The position numbers and the translations under genes were made by a program. This document shows, piece after piece, positions 24,814 through 35,700 of a stretch of 54,248 bases of DNA. Source of the DNA: Candidatus Hydrogenedentota bacterium (lineage in GTDB: Bacteria; Hydrogenedentota; Hydrogenedentia; Hydrogenedentales; CAITNO01); assembly GCA_012730105.1 (NCBI GenBank), contig JAAYBJ010000327.1:1-54248 (forward strand). The letters run 5' to 3'. How positions within the stretch are numbered: position 1 is the stretch's first letter; every line of letters begins with the position of its first letter. The notes under the pieces are model-generated. The model had not been told where the DNA came from. It ran no database searches and saw nothing but the letters and a program-made list of their open reading frames with translations.

Positions 24814-25593
24814 GTGAAAGAAAGTAAACGTCCGCCGGTATGGAAAATGGTGAAGGAGGCTGTGGAAGCCTTTGGCGGCAAGACCACCAACATAGCGGTA
24901 CGTGACTGGATACTCAAGAAGTACCCGGGTACCAATACCTCCACCATCGCCTGCCAGATTATCGTTTGTACCGTGAATCACAGTTCGCGCATCCATTACC
25001 CGGAGAACCGTAAGCCGCGCAAGGCGGACGGGCAATATGATTTCCTGTTTCGTCCTGCCACAGGCGCACTTGTCCGGTACGACCCGGTTCTGCATGGTGC
25101 CTGGGAAATTGCTGAACAGGAAGACGGCACATTGTTGGTCAGGGAAGGCGGTGAGAAACCAGGACCGGAAGGACAGGAACAAAGCGGTTTCGCGGCCGAA
25201 GCGCATTTGCGGGATTACCTGGCAAAAAACTTGGGGATTATTGAAAACGGCCTGCAGCTCTATGTGGATGAGATAGGAACCGTAGGTGTGGAATACAGCA
25301 CTGAAATCGGCAGGATAGATCTGCTGGCAGTCGATAAGAAGGAGGGCTTACTGGTTATCGAACTAAAAGTGGCTCGCGGTCCGGATGAAGTCTGCGGCCA
25401 GATCATGCGCTACGTGGGTTGGGTCAAACGCCATCTGGCCAACCGAAAACCTGTCCGCGGCCTTATTATTGCCCGGCATATTTCTGACCGCATCCGCTAC
25501 GCCCTTGCCGATATTGCCAATGTTACGGCCCGGGAATATGAACTCCACATTACCCTGAAAGCCACACCGCACATAGATGAGGATCTGAAATAG
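24814..25593 (+). CDS. NucS-like PD-(D/E)XK endonuclease with N-terminal winged helix
   Basis: A 259-residue protein starting at GTG 24814 (GGGAG eight bases upstream; an upstream TTG is possible but has no site). Residues ~1-75 form a small helical domain (VWKMVKEAVEAFGGK, IAVRDWILKKYPG), probably a winged helix. The C-terminal half matches the nuclease domain of NucS (DUF91). Asp 169 in GRIDLLAVD and Glu 183-x-Lys 185 in VIELKV form the PD-(D/E)XK site, followed by VCGQIMRYVGWVKRHLA and GLIIA. NucS enzymes cut mismatched or branched DNA in archaea and actinobacteria; this domain fusion is more typical of restriction-like proteins. The active site appears intact. Confidence 0.78.
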   Translation: MKESKRPPVWKMVKEAVEAFGGKTTNIAVRDWILKKYPGTNTSTIACQIIVCTVNHSSRIHYPENRKPRKADGQYDFLFRPATGALVRYDPVLHGAWEIAEQEDGTLLVREGGEKPGPEGQEQSGFAAEAHLRDYLAKNLGIIENGLQLYVDEIGTVGVEYSTEIGRIDLLAVDKKEGLLVIELKVARGPDEVCGQIMRYVGWVKRHLANRKPVRGLIIARHISDRIRYALADIANVTAREYELHITLKATPHIDEDLK

Positions 25594-25739
25594 GGTTTTG
25601 GATCAGAACGGCAGCAAAAAAAAGCACAGTGGTCTGATTGATGTAGGATTGGTGAACAAAAACTGTATTTGTGCAGGTGCTGTTTGTATTGGAGAGTTTC
25701 GGCCCTTGTTCATTTAGAAACCTGCAAAGAGGATTCATA

Positions 25740-26951
25740 ATGACTTCAAGTATCACTTGGATTGATCATGATCCAGCCGCACGGGACCGGGCGCTGCGTA
25801 TATTGTCGCTCTTTCAGGAGAAGGACAGCCGTGATGAACTAGGCCTGGGCGCTGTGCGGGATTCTTTCGCCGACCAACTTTTTCCCGGGACCAGCACGAT
25901 TCAGACCCGCCTGCGCTATATGCTGTTCATTCCCTGGATTTATACATCGCTTGAATCCGCGCGGGTAGAGGCGCCGAAATTCGCCGTCCGGGCGCGCCGG
26001 ATGGAGACGGCGTTGATTGCACCGCTTCTGAAAAACGAGGATGATGCCGGCGTGTTCGGCAAGACCGCGGGAGACAAACTGAAACGGTTGCCCAGCTCCG
26101 TCTACTGGAACGGTCTGGGCGTTTGGGGTATTCGTCAGATCGAGTGTTCCCAGGACGAATATCACCGCCACATAAACAGTATATATCGCCGTCGTGAAAG
26201 GGCGAGGGACAGCCTGGAAGATGATGAGGATACACGGGTTCGGACCCGCACCTGGCATCCGAAACTTCCCGGACCACCTGATGGTTTTCCCGACAAAGTA
26301 ACAGAACTCAGTTTTCAGCTGGAACGCGAAGAGGCTGAATATTTGCTGGAACGTTTGCGTTTTTCACAGAAGGAAAGCCTGCTCGCCTGGCTGGCTTTAA
26401 ACAGGAAACTGGCGATATGTGATTTCCCCTGGGAGCATCCGCAGCGCATGCGTTTTCCGGATCAGCACCAAACGTTGCTGGAGTATGCGGAATTCTTTTC
26501 AACCCTCATGCACGGGGCCGCCTACCTGTATAATCTAATGCTGGCTGAACAGGCAAAACGCAAAGGTCTGGTGGGTTTTCACCGTGAAGCATTGGAGGAT
26601 TGGAGGGTAAGATTAAAAACCTGCCGGCCCGCACGCCTGCCCCTGAACGGATTATGGGCACAGACGGAGGGAAAAGGACATGTGATAACCCCGCGCACAC
26701 AGGCTTTTGTCCGAGAGTGGCACAACCGCGTTGTTGCCATGCGGGGTCGAGTAATCGAAGACAAGGAATGCCGGTTGCTGGTCAAGCGCCGGGAACAGCA
26801 ACTCAAGGGAGCACGTTCCCGTTTTGAAAATGCCCGGGCTCTGGACCAGTGGAACGGATATGCAGGGGTTAACCCGCTGTCTTACCGATGGCCGCAGGTC
26901 CAACGCTTGCTTGCGGATTTGTATGCGGGCCTGGGGAGGGGGCGGCCATGA
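25740..26951 (+). CDS. DUF6361-family protein of a PLD/helicase cassette
   Basis: A 403-residue protein matching DUF6361 in its opening: ITWIDHDPAARDRALRIL, then KDSRDELGLGAVRDSFAD and LFPGTSTIQTRLRYMLFIPW. The open frame extends to 25671, but ATG 25740 has AGAGGA six bases upstream and matches the family start. Biochemical function is unknown. In other genomes the family travels with a PLD-like protein and a large helicase, exactly as here: its stop overlaps the next ATG by four bases (ATGA). Conserved tryptophans and basic residues suggest a structural or DNA-binding subunit, which is inference only. Confidence 0.75.
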   Translation: MTSSITWIDHDPAARDRALRILSLFQEKDSRDELGLGAVRDSFADQLFPGTSTIQTRLRYMLFIPWIYTSLESARVEAPKFAVRARRMETALIAPLLKNEDDAGVFGKTAGDKLKRLPSSVYWNGLGVWGIRQIECSQDEYHRHINSIYRRRERARDSLEDDEDTRVRTRTWHPKLPGPPDGFPDKVTELSFQLEREEAEYLLERLRFSQKESLLAWLALNRKLAICDFPWEHPQRMRFPDQHQTLLEYAEFFSTLMHGAAYLYNLMLAEQAKRKGLVGFHREALEDWRVRLKTCRPARLPLNGLWAQTEGKGHVITPRTQAFVREWHNRVVAMRGRVIEDKECRLLVKRREQQLKGARSRFENARALDQWNGYAGVNPLSYRWPQVQRLLADLYAGLGRGRP

Positions 26952-28753
26952 TAACGCCCGAAGACCGAAGTCTCTATATAAACGCGGTCACACCGCCGCC
27001 GGGTTATGTGTTTGACCAGGCGCTTGCTACCACGTATACCCTCGACCCGGATACTCTGCTGTCATTACCCACCCATATCGCGTTGGGACAGGGTGCCGCC
27101 GGCGGGGATGTTGATCCTATCATCATCCTTGAATCACTGCGTCGTCTGGCTGGACGCTTCAGTGTTTACGCGGACTACGCAGGTCTGAAAGTGCCCGCCA
27201 GCAAAAATGTATTGTTCGGACTGCTGGAGGACATGATTATTCCTGTGAAAGCGAGGAAGGGAGGCGTCTTTCACCCCAAACTCTGGATATTACGCTTTGT
27301 CCGTCCTGAAAAAGATACCGAAGAACCGGCAATGATGCGCTTGCTGGTGTTATCCCGCAACATCACTTATGACCGTTCCTGGGATCTGTGCCTGCAGCTT
27401 GAAGGGCAGACATGCGGCCGAAATGTTGCCACCAATCACCCGTTAAGTAATTTTATTCGCGCGCTGCCTACTTTTGCCGTACGGCGCACGTCTCCTGAGA
27501 AACGCCGCCAGGCACGATTTATGGCCGAAGAAGTCCGGAAAACCCGGTGGGAATTCCCAGAAGGCTTCGAAGAATTAGCCTTCCACTGTATCGGCACGGA
27601 CGACCGGACCTGGCGGCCCGTGATGTCGAAACGTATGGCGGTGGTTTCCCCCTTTATTTCAGACGGGGCTCTTCAGTTCCTGAGTAAATACACGAATTCG
27701 CTTGTTGCCGTGATTTCGCGGCCCGAAGAATTGAATACCCTTGAACGGGAAACTTTTGACTGCTGCACTAATTGGTACGTATTAGAGGATGCCGCAGAAA
27801 CCGAGGACGGGGAGGAAACAGAGCGGCGGGATACGGTCGGACTGCATGCCAAGATGTATATTTGTGAGGAAAACGGCAGAACACACCTCTACATGGGTTC
27901 CGCGAATGCCACTGCCGCGGCGCTTTGCAACGGTAATAATGTCGAGGTGCTGGTCGAACTGATCGGTCCCAAACACCGTGTGGGCGGTATTAATACATTT
28001 TTGGCCAAGGACGGCCTCGGCCCGTTGCTGTCACCTTATGAACCGCCAGAACAGGGGCCTGCCCAGGAAACAAAGGAACAAAAAGCCCGCAAAGTGCTGG
28101 ATACGGCCAAACGCTTGCTGGCCGGATCCGGATTGCGGCTTCGTTGCAAGAAGAAAGGCGAAGCCTGGGAGTTAGCGCTGGCTGCTAAGGGGCCCCTGAA
28201 TCTTCCGGGAATCATAAAAATCAAGGCGTGGCCCGTTACCGTGTCGGAAAATCTCGCGGCGGATGCGGAGAAACTGCGCCTCGCTGGTTCCGCCGGGCTG
28301 GGTACCTATGCGGTGGAGTCGATTACCGGGCTTATCGCCTTTGAACTTACCGAGGGGACCTTAAGGCTGAAAATACAACTCGCACTGAATCTTCCCGTTG
28401 AAGGCCTTCCCAAATATCGGGAAGAGGCCATTTTCAAAATGATAATAAAAAACCGGGACGATTTCATGCGTTATATTCTGCTGCTTCTCGAAGAAACGGT
28501 GGAAGACGTATTTGATACCCGGCGACTTGGGGGCGCGGCCGATAAAACCGCGTGGCAGGTGGGTCATAACAAGGCTGTGCCAGTATTGGAAGAACTGGTA
28601 CGGGCTTTCAGCCGACACCCTGATAAACTGTCAAGATTAAGAGAGATCATACAGAAACTTTCCGGTGAAAAGGCCGGCAATCGAATTGTTCCCGGCGAAT
28701 TCCTTGAACTGTGGAAGGTATTTGACCGGGCGTATACGGGGAAAAACAAATGA
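26948..28753 (+). CDS. Phospholipase-D-like (HKD) protein
   Basis: A 601-residue protein. ATG 26948 overlaps the previous stop and is preceded by GGGAGGGGG; longer in-frame starts lie inside the upstream gene and are rejected. Two HKD-type half-sites are visible: HPKLWILRF with SRNITYDRSWD beginning near residue 108, and HAKMYICEE with GSANATAAAL from about 299. PLD-like proteins in defence systems are usually nucleases rather than lipases. The second half-site is close to canonical (H-x-K...N-x-G-S-A-N). The first ends in SRNIT...D, also acceptable, so it may be catalytically complete. The C-terminal ~200 residues are unassigned. The stop overlaps the helicase start by four bases. Confidence 0.8.
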   Translation: MITPEDRSLYINAVTPPPGYVFDQALATTYTLDPDTLLSLPTHIALGQGAAGGDVDPIIILESLRRLAGRFSVYADYAGLKVPASKNVLFGLLEDMIIPVKARKGGVFHPKLWILRFVRPEKDTEEPAMMRLLVLSRNITYDRSWDLCLQLEGQTCGRNVATNHPLSNFIRALPTFAVRRTSPEKRRQARFMAEEVRKTRWEFPEGFEELAFHCIGTDDRTWRPVMSKRMAVVSPFISDGALQFLSKYTNSLVAVISRPEELNTLERETFDCCTNWYVLEDAAETEDGEETERRDTVGLHAKMYICEENGRTHLYMGSANATAAALCNGNNVEVLVELIGPKHRVGGINTFLAKDGLGPLLSPYEPPEQGPAQETKEQKARKVLDTAKRLLAGSGLRLRCKKKGEAWELALAAKGPLNLPGIIKIKAWPVTVSENLAADAEKLRLAGSAGLGTYAVESITGLIAFELTEGTLRLKIQLALNLPVEGLPKYREEAIFKMIIKNRDDFMRYILLLLEETVEDVFDTRRLGGAADKTAWQVGHNKAVPVLEELVRAFSRHPDKLSRLREIIQKLSGEKAGNRIVPGEFLELWKVFDRAYTGKNK

Positions 28754-31700
28754 GCAGGAGGAAGAAAGAAACGGAAAAGGTTCTTGCGAGCCTCAAAGAT
28801 TTCCAGCGCAGAACAGTCGATTATGTGTTCCGTAGATTTTACACGGACCAAAATACTACCGACCGTTTCCTTGTGGCGGACGAAGTGGGGCTGGGCAAAA
28901 CAATGGTGGCGAAAGGGATTATTGCCAGGGCAATCGAACACCTCAAAACCAGGGTAAAACGCGTAGACATCGTCTATGTATGCTCCAACATTAGTATCGC
29001 CTCTCAGAACATCAGCAGGTTAACCGTTTCCGGTGTTCAGGAATTTATATACCCAACGCGCCTTACGTTGCTGCCCGCGCATCTGGCGGATATCAGAAAT
29101 AATAAGATTAATTATGTGAGTCTTACGCCAGGAACTAGTTTTGACCCAGTATCCCGTGACGGACACGTGGAAGAACGCGCCTTGATCTATCACATTCTTC
29201 AACGAAATTCAGGATTGTCGCGGGCTGGGTTGCGCCATCTACTCCAGTGCAAGGTGGGCGACGACAATTGGCGAAACCAGTTGAATAAAAGGCGGTCGGA
29301 GGGTACGGATGTAGCTATTTCAAAGGTGTTCTTAAGAAATATCAAGGCGGACAGGAAATTTTTTCAGCGGCTGGAAACATTTTGTCGACGGTCAACGCGT
29401 CGTATTTTATGGGACGATCCTGACAGGCTGGGTCTTGTCTTTGAATTGCGGATGCGGCTAGCTGAAGTGAGCGTTGCCGCCCTGGAGCCGGACCTGGTCA
29501 TTCTGGATGAATTCCAGCGTTTCAGGAACCTGTTGGATGAAAACAATCCGGATGCGCGTATTGCCAAGAAACTTTTCAGCTATCCTGACGCGAAGGTCCT
29601 GCTGCTCTCGGCGACACCTTATAAAATGCTTTCCCTGGACGATGAACAGGAAGAGGACCACTATTGTGACTTCCTGAAAACCTTGACCTTTCTTTTTGGA
29701 TCAGAGGCGGCTGTTGAAGCGATAAGGAAGGAACTTCAGGAATTCCGAAACGCATTGTATTCTCTGGGAGAAGCGGAAGAAGGCTATGCCGCCCATTTGC
29801 GCGATTCCTTGCAACGGAAACTGCTGCAAGTCATGTGCCGAACGGAAAGGGCGCACATGGCCCGCGCGCAGGACGCGATGATGAAAGAGTATGTTGCCAG
29901 GCCTGAAATGCTGGAAAATGACCTGCATGCGGCCGCCTTCGCAGACAGTATTGCGACTCGCGTCGGGGCAAGGGATGTGGTTGAATATTGGAAGTCCAGC
30001 CCATACCTGCTCAATTTCCTGAAAAAATATGAGTTGCGTCGGATACTGGAAAAGCAGCGCGGAAAAGTCGGCCCAGAAGTGATGGGGATCCTTTCGAAAA
30101 ATAACCGGCATATGCTTCGAAAACAGGACATCATGGCCTACCGTGAGGTCGATCCGGCCAACCCCCGTATGCGGCATCTTTTTAAAAACACACTGGATCA
30201 AGGGCTTTGGAAAATCTTGTGGATGCCTCCGTCAATGCCCTATACCTGTCCGGGTGGCGCCTACGCCGAGATTCGCGATGTTACGAAATCACTTGTGTTT
30301 TCCGCATGGTCGGCCGTTCCGGATGCCATTGCGACCCTGTGTTCGTATGCAGCGGAGCGCCGGATGCTTGACGTGTACCGTAAAAAAGTGCGCAGGGTCC
30401 GGCATGAGGTGCTTTACGACAAGATACACCCCTTGTTGCGTTTTGCCCGCGGGAGAGACGACCGGGTTACCGGCATGCCGGTACTGCTGCTGATGTATCC
30501 GAGCCCGGCGCTGGCTTCCCTTATCGATCCGCTGAAAATCGCCCTGAATCTGGGCCCCGGCGGTCCTGTGTCTATGGAAACAATGCTTCAAAAAGCCGAG
30601 GCAATCATCACTCCGTACGTGAATGAGTTTACCCGTGGCGTGCCCAAACGAGGTATCGAAGACCAGCGTTGGTATTGGGCGCTTCCTGCCTTGTTGGATG
30701 GTAGAAAATTTAAAGAAGCCTATTCCTGGGTGGAGGACGGAGAAGAAGGATGGCCTTCTTTGTCCATGGACGGCCAGGAAGACCGCGGCTATCATTTCAG
30801 GGAACACCTTGAAATCTTGAGTCGGGCCATGGAGCATGCTTTCGATACGCCCTTGGGGCGGCCGCCAAAAGACCTCGCGCGAATTGTCGCACTGGTTGCC
30901 GTCGCAGCGCCGGGCACGTGCATGTTGCGCGCATTGAAACGGGTAGCGCCTAATCCGGCGTGGGATGCACCGGCATTGCTTACGGGGGCCGCAACGGTCT
31001 CCGAAGGCTTCCGAACCCTGTTTAATCTGCCGGAAACCATCGCGCTGCTACAGGGGAAAGATCAGCGAACGCCCTTCTGGCAGTTGTGTTTACGCCATTG
31101 CCTGGAGGGTAACATGCAGTCCCTCCTTGACGAGCAGGTGCATTGTCTTGTGGAATCACTGGGGCTACAGGATGAGTCGGAAACGGCGCGATGTTCCAAG
31201 ATCGGCGCGGACCTTGGAAAATCCCTGTCTATTCGAACAGCCCCAATTTATATAGACCAAGTGCGTCTGCGTCCGAACGCGCAAAAGATTCTGTTTGAAG
31301 AATATGCTTCACGGTGCCGTTTCGCGTTGCGCTTCGGGGACATGAGGGAGCAGGAAGAGGCCGCTGTCAAGCGCAAGGATGTTGTACTAAAAGCCTTTAA
31401 TTCCCCCTTCAGGCCGTTTATACTCGCATCTACTTCGATTGGTCAGGAAGGCCTAGACTTCCACACCTGGTGTCATGCCGTTACCCACTGGAACCTGCCC
31501 GCTAATCCTGTGGACCTGGAGCAGCGGGAGGGACGCATACACCGCTACAAGGGGCATGCTATAAGGAAAAACATTGCAAAAGAGTACGGGCTGAAGGCAT
31601 TGTGCAAGCGCAGGAATGATGTTGGCGATCCGTGGCACTACATGTTTGAACTTGCCCGGAAAGAATACGCTAATGCCAGCAACGAGCTGGTCCCCTACTG

Positions 31701-31938
31701 GCTGTTTGAGGTGAAGGGCGGCGCAAAAATCGAACGTCATGTGCCCATGCTGCCATTCAGCAGGGAGGAAGGGCACTTCGAACGCCTGAAAAAGATGCTT
31801 GCCATCTATCGACTTATATTCGGTCAACCCCGCCAGGAGGACCTGCTGCAGTACCTTATCGATAAGACAGAAGAAAAATCGTGTCTACAAAACCTGGATA
31901 ACTGGCGTATTATCCTGGAACCACCCCGTGATAAATGA
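28750..31938 (+). CDS. SF2 (SNF2-like) helicase of a PLD/helicase cassette
   Basis: A 1,062-residue superfamily 2 helicase/translocase. Motif I is DEVGLGKTMVAKG near residue 46, motif II is VILDEFQRF near 250 (DEFQ instead of DEAH), motif III is LLLSATPYKML near 285. Motifs V-VI are STSIGQEGLDFHTW and LEQREGRIHRYKG near 900-925. A large insertion (about 330-800) separates the two RecA-like lobes. The ATG overlaps the PLD gene stop, so the three genes are translationally coupled. The likely role is DNA translocation feeding the PLD-type nuclease. From memory, the three-gene order resembles the Azaca defence system, but I cannot confirm that name here. Confidence 0.85.
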   Translation: MSRRKKETEKVLASLKDFQRRTVDYVFRRFYTDQNTTDRFLVADEVGLGKTMVAKGIIARAIEHLKTRVKRVDIVYVCSNISIASQNISRLTVSGVQEFIYPTRLTLLPAHLADIRNNKINYVSLTPGTSFDPVSRDGHVEERALIYHILQRNSGLSRAGLRHLLQCKVGDDNWRNQLNKRRSEGTDVAISKVFLRNIKADRKFFQRLETFCRRSTRRILWDDPDRLGLVFELRMRLAEVSVAALEPDLVILDEFQRFRNLLDENNPDARIAKKLFSYPDAKVLLLSATPYKMLSLDDEQEEDHYCDFLKTLTFLFGSEAAVEAIRKELQEFRNALYSLGEAEEGYAAHLRDSLQRKLLQVMCRTERAHMARAQDAMMKEYVARPEMLENDLHAAAFADSIATRVGARDVVEYWKSSPYLLNFLKKYELRRILEKQRGKVGPEVMGILSKNNRHMLRKQDIMAYREVDPANPRMRHLFKNTLDQGLWKILWMPPSMPYTCPGGAYAEIRDVTKSLVFSAWSAVPDAIATLCSYAAERRMLDVYRKKVRRVRHEVLYDKIHPLLRFARGRDDRVTGMPVLLLMYPSPALASLIDPLKIALNLGPGGPVSMETMLQKAEAIITPYVNEFTRGVPKRGIEDQRWYWALPALLDGRKFKEAYSWVEDGEEGWPSLSMDGQEDRGYHFREHLEILSRAMEHAFDTPLGRPPKDLARIVALVAVAAPGTCMLRALKRVAPNPAWDAPALLTGAATVSEGFRTLFNLPETIALLQGKDQRTPFWQLCLRHCLEGNMQSLLDEQVHCLVESLGLQDESETARCSKIGADLGKSLSIRTAPIYIDQVRLRPNAQKILFEEYASRCRFALRFGDMREQEEAAVKRKDVVLKAFNSPFRPFILASTSIGQEGLDFHTWCHAVTHWNLPANPVDLEQREGRIHRYKGHAIRKNIAKEYGLKALCKRRNDVGDPWHYMFELARKEYANASNELVPYWLFEVKGGAKIERHVPMLPFSREEGHFERLKKMLAIYRLIFGQPRQEDLLQYLIDKTEEKSCLQNLDNWRIILEPPRDK

Positions 31939-32027
31939 AGCGTTTGATTTTTATTTGCAGGGAGAGTAGTGTAAAAATAGGTGAATCGAATACGCACAAA
32001 TATTTGGTTAAATTATAGGGTGTGGTT

Positions 32028-32519
32028 ATGGTGAAAAAATATCACTGTCCAAATTGTGGTCGAAAATTCATTGAAGAAGGCGCAAGGAAACTGAATTTCA
32101 AATGTCCAACAGAAGGTTGTAATCATGCAACACTGATATTACCGGGTATTGGACATCAGGATACCGGAGTGCAGCATGACTTGACCGGTGCTAATGCAAC
32201 AGAAACGCCTGAGATAAAGGCCTTGCGTACTAAATGGGAACAAGAACTTCGAATTAAAGGAGGTATTAATACGCAAGGCATGGAGGAAAAGGCGGATTAT
32301 CTAATCACAATTGCCCAAAACTATGGGGGAAGAATTCCGCTTGTCATGCTTTGCGATCAGCAAAAAAGAATGGAGTTGAGTTTGCGTTTGTTTGACAATG
32401 CACATGAATATAATTTCATCCGGTATGTTGTGAGCAAAGGACAGGACCTGGGTGTGCTTGAATACGAAGGGGATTGTCTTGTCTTAAAGTACCCAGAGAA
32501 ACTTGATCGGTGGAAGTAA
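32028..32519 (+). CDS. Small zinc-ribbon protein
   Basis: A 163-residue protein with an N-terminal zinc ribbon: CPNC at residues 7-10 and CPTEGC at 26-31 give four cysteines. The start is ATG 32028, with AGGG seven bases upstream; GTG codons just before and after are alternatives. The remaining ~120 residues are acidic and helical with no recognised motif. It stands between the helicase cassette and the RecQ-UvrD fusion, with gaps of 89 and 280 bases, so it probably forms its own unit. Role unknown; a nucleic-acid-binding adaptor is possible. Confidence 0.6.
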   Translation: MVKKYHCPNCGRKFIEEGARKLNFKCPTEGCNHATLILPGIGHQDTGVQHDLTGANATETPEIKALRTKWEQELRIKGGINTQGMEEKADYLITIAQNYGGRIPLVMLCDQQKRMELSLRLFDNAHEYNFIRYVVSKGQDLGVLEYEGDCLVLKYPEKLDRWK

Positions 32520-32799
32520 ACGCCCTTTCGAGTAAACGGGCACCTGCAATTGTTCGGAGGATATTCTCTCATTCCTCATGTTCCATAAAAGGATTTCTGT
32601 GTTGCATTGATGTTTCAATCTAATTGTCATAAAAAATAGGGAATAGCATGACCCGAAGATTTTAAACCCTGCTGGAAACCGGAGATGAAGGCCCGGTTAA
32701 CAAAGCGCTGAACTTTCTCGGGAGAAGAAAGACTCATACGAATGGGGAGTATAAAGGAATACGTGTTTCCCCGAACAAGATGGTTTTGGAATTTAATTA

Positions 32800-35700
32800 G
32801 TGGACAAACTGATTCAGTCGTGTCATATCGAGAAATGCATAGCGATCGATCTTGAAGTCAATCGTGAATCAGGCCAAATCTATCGCATGGCTGCCCTGCG
32901 GAGAAATTGTATCGACAAACCTTTTTTATTATCGGGCGGTCATTTTCCTGATGCGTTGAAGGAATTGGATGCATTTGCTGTGGGGATGGAGTTTCTGGTG
33001 GGGCATAATGTTATCGCCTTTGATATTCCCCATCTTCAGGCCGCTGCGCCTGAACTCCGGCTCCTGGACTTGCCCGTTATTGATACGCTTCGCTTAAGCC
33101 CGCTTGCATTTCCCCGAAACCCCTATCACAAACTGGTCAAGCATTATAAGGATGGCGGACTTCTGCGATTTAATGCGAATGATCCTGAACTGGATGCACG
33201 CATTTGTCTTGATTTATTCCAAGATGAGGAAAAGGCGTTCTATCGTTTAAGGGAGGAAAATCCCGATCTGCTCACCGCCTTCCACTGGCTGACGGCGTCC
33301 TGTTCTGAAGAAAAGGGCTTTGACCATTTCTTCCGCATGGTCCGAGAGGCGGCGATACCAACGGATGAAGAGGGATGCGCCGCGGTTGCCGCGTGTTTGG
33401 CCCCTTCCGCCTGTGTGAATCACGGCAAGGCGGTGCTCGAGCAACCATCCCTTAGTGGATGGCCCATGGCATATGCGCTGGCATGGTTGTCAGTTGCCGG
33501 CGGCAACTCGGTGATGCCTCCCTGGGTGCGTCATGAGTTCCCTGATGCGCCAAGACTCATTAAACTGCTTCGGGACACGCGTTGTAAGGATCCGTTGTGT
33601 GACTGGTGTCAGGAGCATCATAACTCCAAGCGGGTGCTTAAGCATTGGTTCGGATTTTCAGACTTTCGTTCGGCGCCTCTTTGTGAAGATGGCATGCCTA
33701 TGCAGGAAGCCATTGTAAACTCCGCAATGAACCGCAGCCACGTTCTGGGGATTCTGCCCACGGGTACGGGCAAGTCCGTGTGTTACCAGGTGCCCGCCCT
33801 TTCCCGTTATGAAAATACCGGGGCCCTCACGCTAGTTGTTTCTCCGCTTGTAGCGCTGATGGAGGACCAGGTGCGCGGCTTGCGGGAACGGGGAATCACC
33901 TCATGTCTTGCTCTCAATGGACTATTGTCAATGCCCGAACGCGCCGATGTGCTGGAACGGATTCGTTTGGGTGATTGCGCGATATTGTTGGTGTCCCCAG
34001 AGCAGTTGCGTAACCGCGGGTTCCGCCGGTCTGTTGAACAGCGGGAGATTGGCGCATGGATACTCGATGAGGCGCACTGTCTTTCAAAATGGGGGCAGGA
34101 TTTTCGAACGGATTACCGCTATGTCGGACGGTTTATAAGGGAGTCCGCCGGCAAAGAGCCCCTGCCACCCGTGCTGTGTCTCACAGCGACAGCGAAACCT
34201 GACGTGATACGGGACATAACGGACTATTTCCAACGTACCATGGGTGCAAATCTTCTGGTCTTCAATGGGGGCGCCAATCGGGATAACCTGGATTTTTCGG
34301 TTGTTGAGACGACTCCTGAGCACAAGTTTTCTGATATCCACCAACTTCTCGAAAGTCAACTGTCCCAAGATGGCAGTGGCGGCGCAATCGTTTACTGTGC
34401 CACACGAAAACAAACGGAAAAAGTGGCTGCCTTTCTTGTCAGTATGGGGTGGCCTGCCGCCCATTTTCATGCTGGCCTCACACCGGAAGTAAAAAAGACC
34501 ACCCAGAAGCAATTCATAGAGGGGGAAATTCGTGTCATTGCCGCCACAAACGCTTTTGGTATGGGCATAGACAAACCGGATGTGCGTCTGGTGATTCACG
34601 CGGAAATACCGGGTTCACTGGAAAACTATCTGCAGGAAGCGGGGCGTGCGGGACGGGACCAATTGCCTGCAAGATGTGTGTTGCTTTATTGTGAAAAAGA
34701 TATTGAGCAACAGTTTGGCTTGTCTGCAAAATCACAACTGCCGTTGCATGAAATTCAGGCTGTATTGCGGGCGCTTCGCAGGATGGCAGGTAGGCACAGG
34801 CCTCCTGATAAACCGGTGGAAGTAAATGCCACTCCCGGCGAAATCCTGTCCAATGACGATGAAAATGAAGTCGAACGCGATAAGAATACTGAAGATACGC
34901 GCGTGCGCACCGCTGTGGCCTGGTTGGAAGAACCGCATCTGGTGTCCCGGGAAGAGAACGTGTACCAGGTTTTCCCTTCCAGTTTGCGCGTTCCTTCCCT
35001 TGAGGAAGCTGATGTTCGTCTTGAAAAGTTTCCAATGCCCTATCGTGGCCAACTTCGGTCCATTTTAAAACTGCTTATCAGTGCCGATCCCCGGGAAGGC
35101 GTGACGACAGATGAACTTATGGGTGCCTCACGCCTGTCTTCATCCGGGGTGGCCCGTGCGATGAATGACCTGGAAAGATGCGGTATTCTTTCCAATGATT
35201 CCATTTTTACCGCGCTGGTTCATAGCGGTGTAGAAAATGCATCCCGAAAAAGAATGGAAGCCACTACCGCGCTGGAGTCGGCATTCATAGGGCTTCTTCA
35301 AGAAACCGAACCGGACCTTCAAAAAGGCGAGTCATCGGTATTGTTCCTGCGGCGTGTCGCCCAGCGTCTCAAGGATGACGGTTATGAGCAGGCCCTCCCC
35401 GAACGGCTTTATCGTCTGCTGCAAAGCATAGAATCCGATGGAAAGTCGGAAGACCTGGGTATTGGTAGTGTTCGATTGCGCAAAATAGACCCGGAAACTG
35501 TTCAGGTGTTATTGCAGCGGGACTGGGAGTCTCTGAAGAAAACGGCGGAACTGAGAAGAACCGGCGCGCGTTTGCTTGTGGCCCACCTGCTTGCCTGTCT
35601 TTCTCCGGATGTACGCGGCAACGATCTTCTTGTAACAACAACGCTCGGAAACTTATATGCCGCCCTGGAAGCGGATCTCGATATCAAGGCCCAAGCAAAA

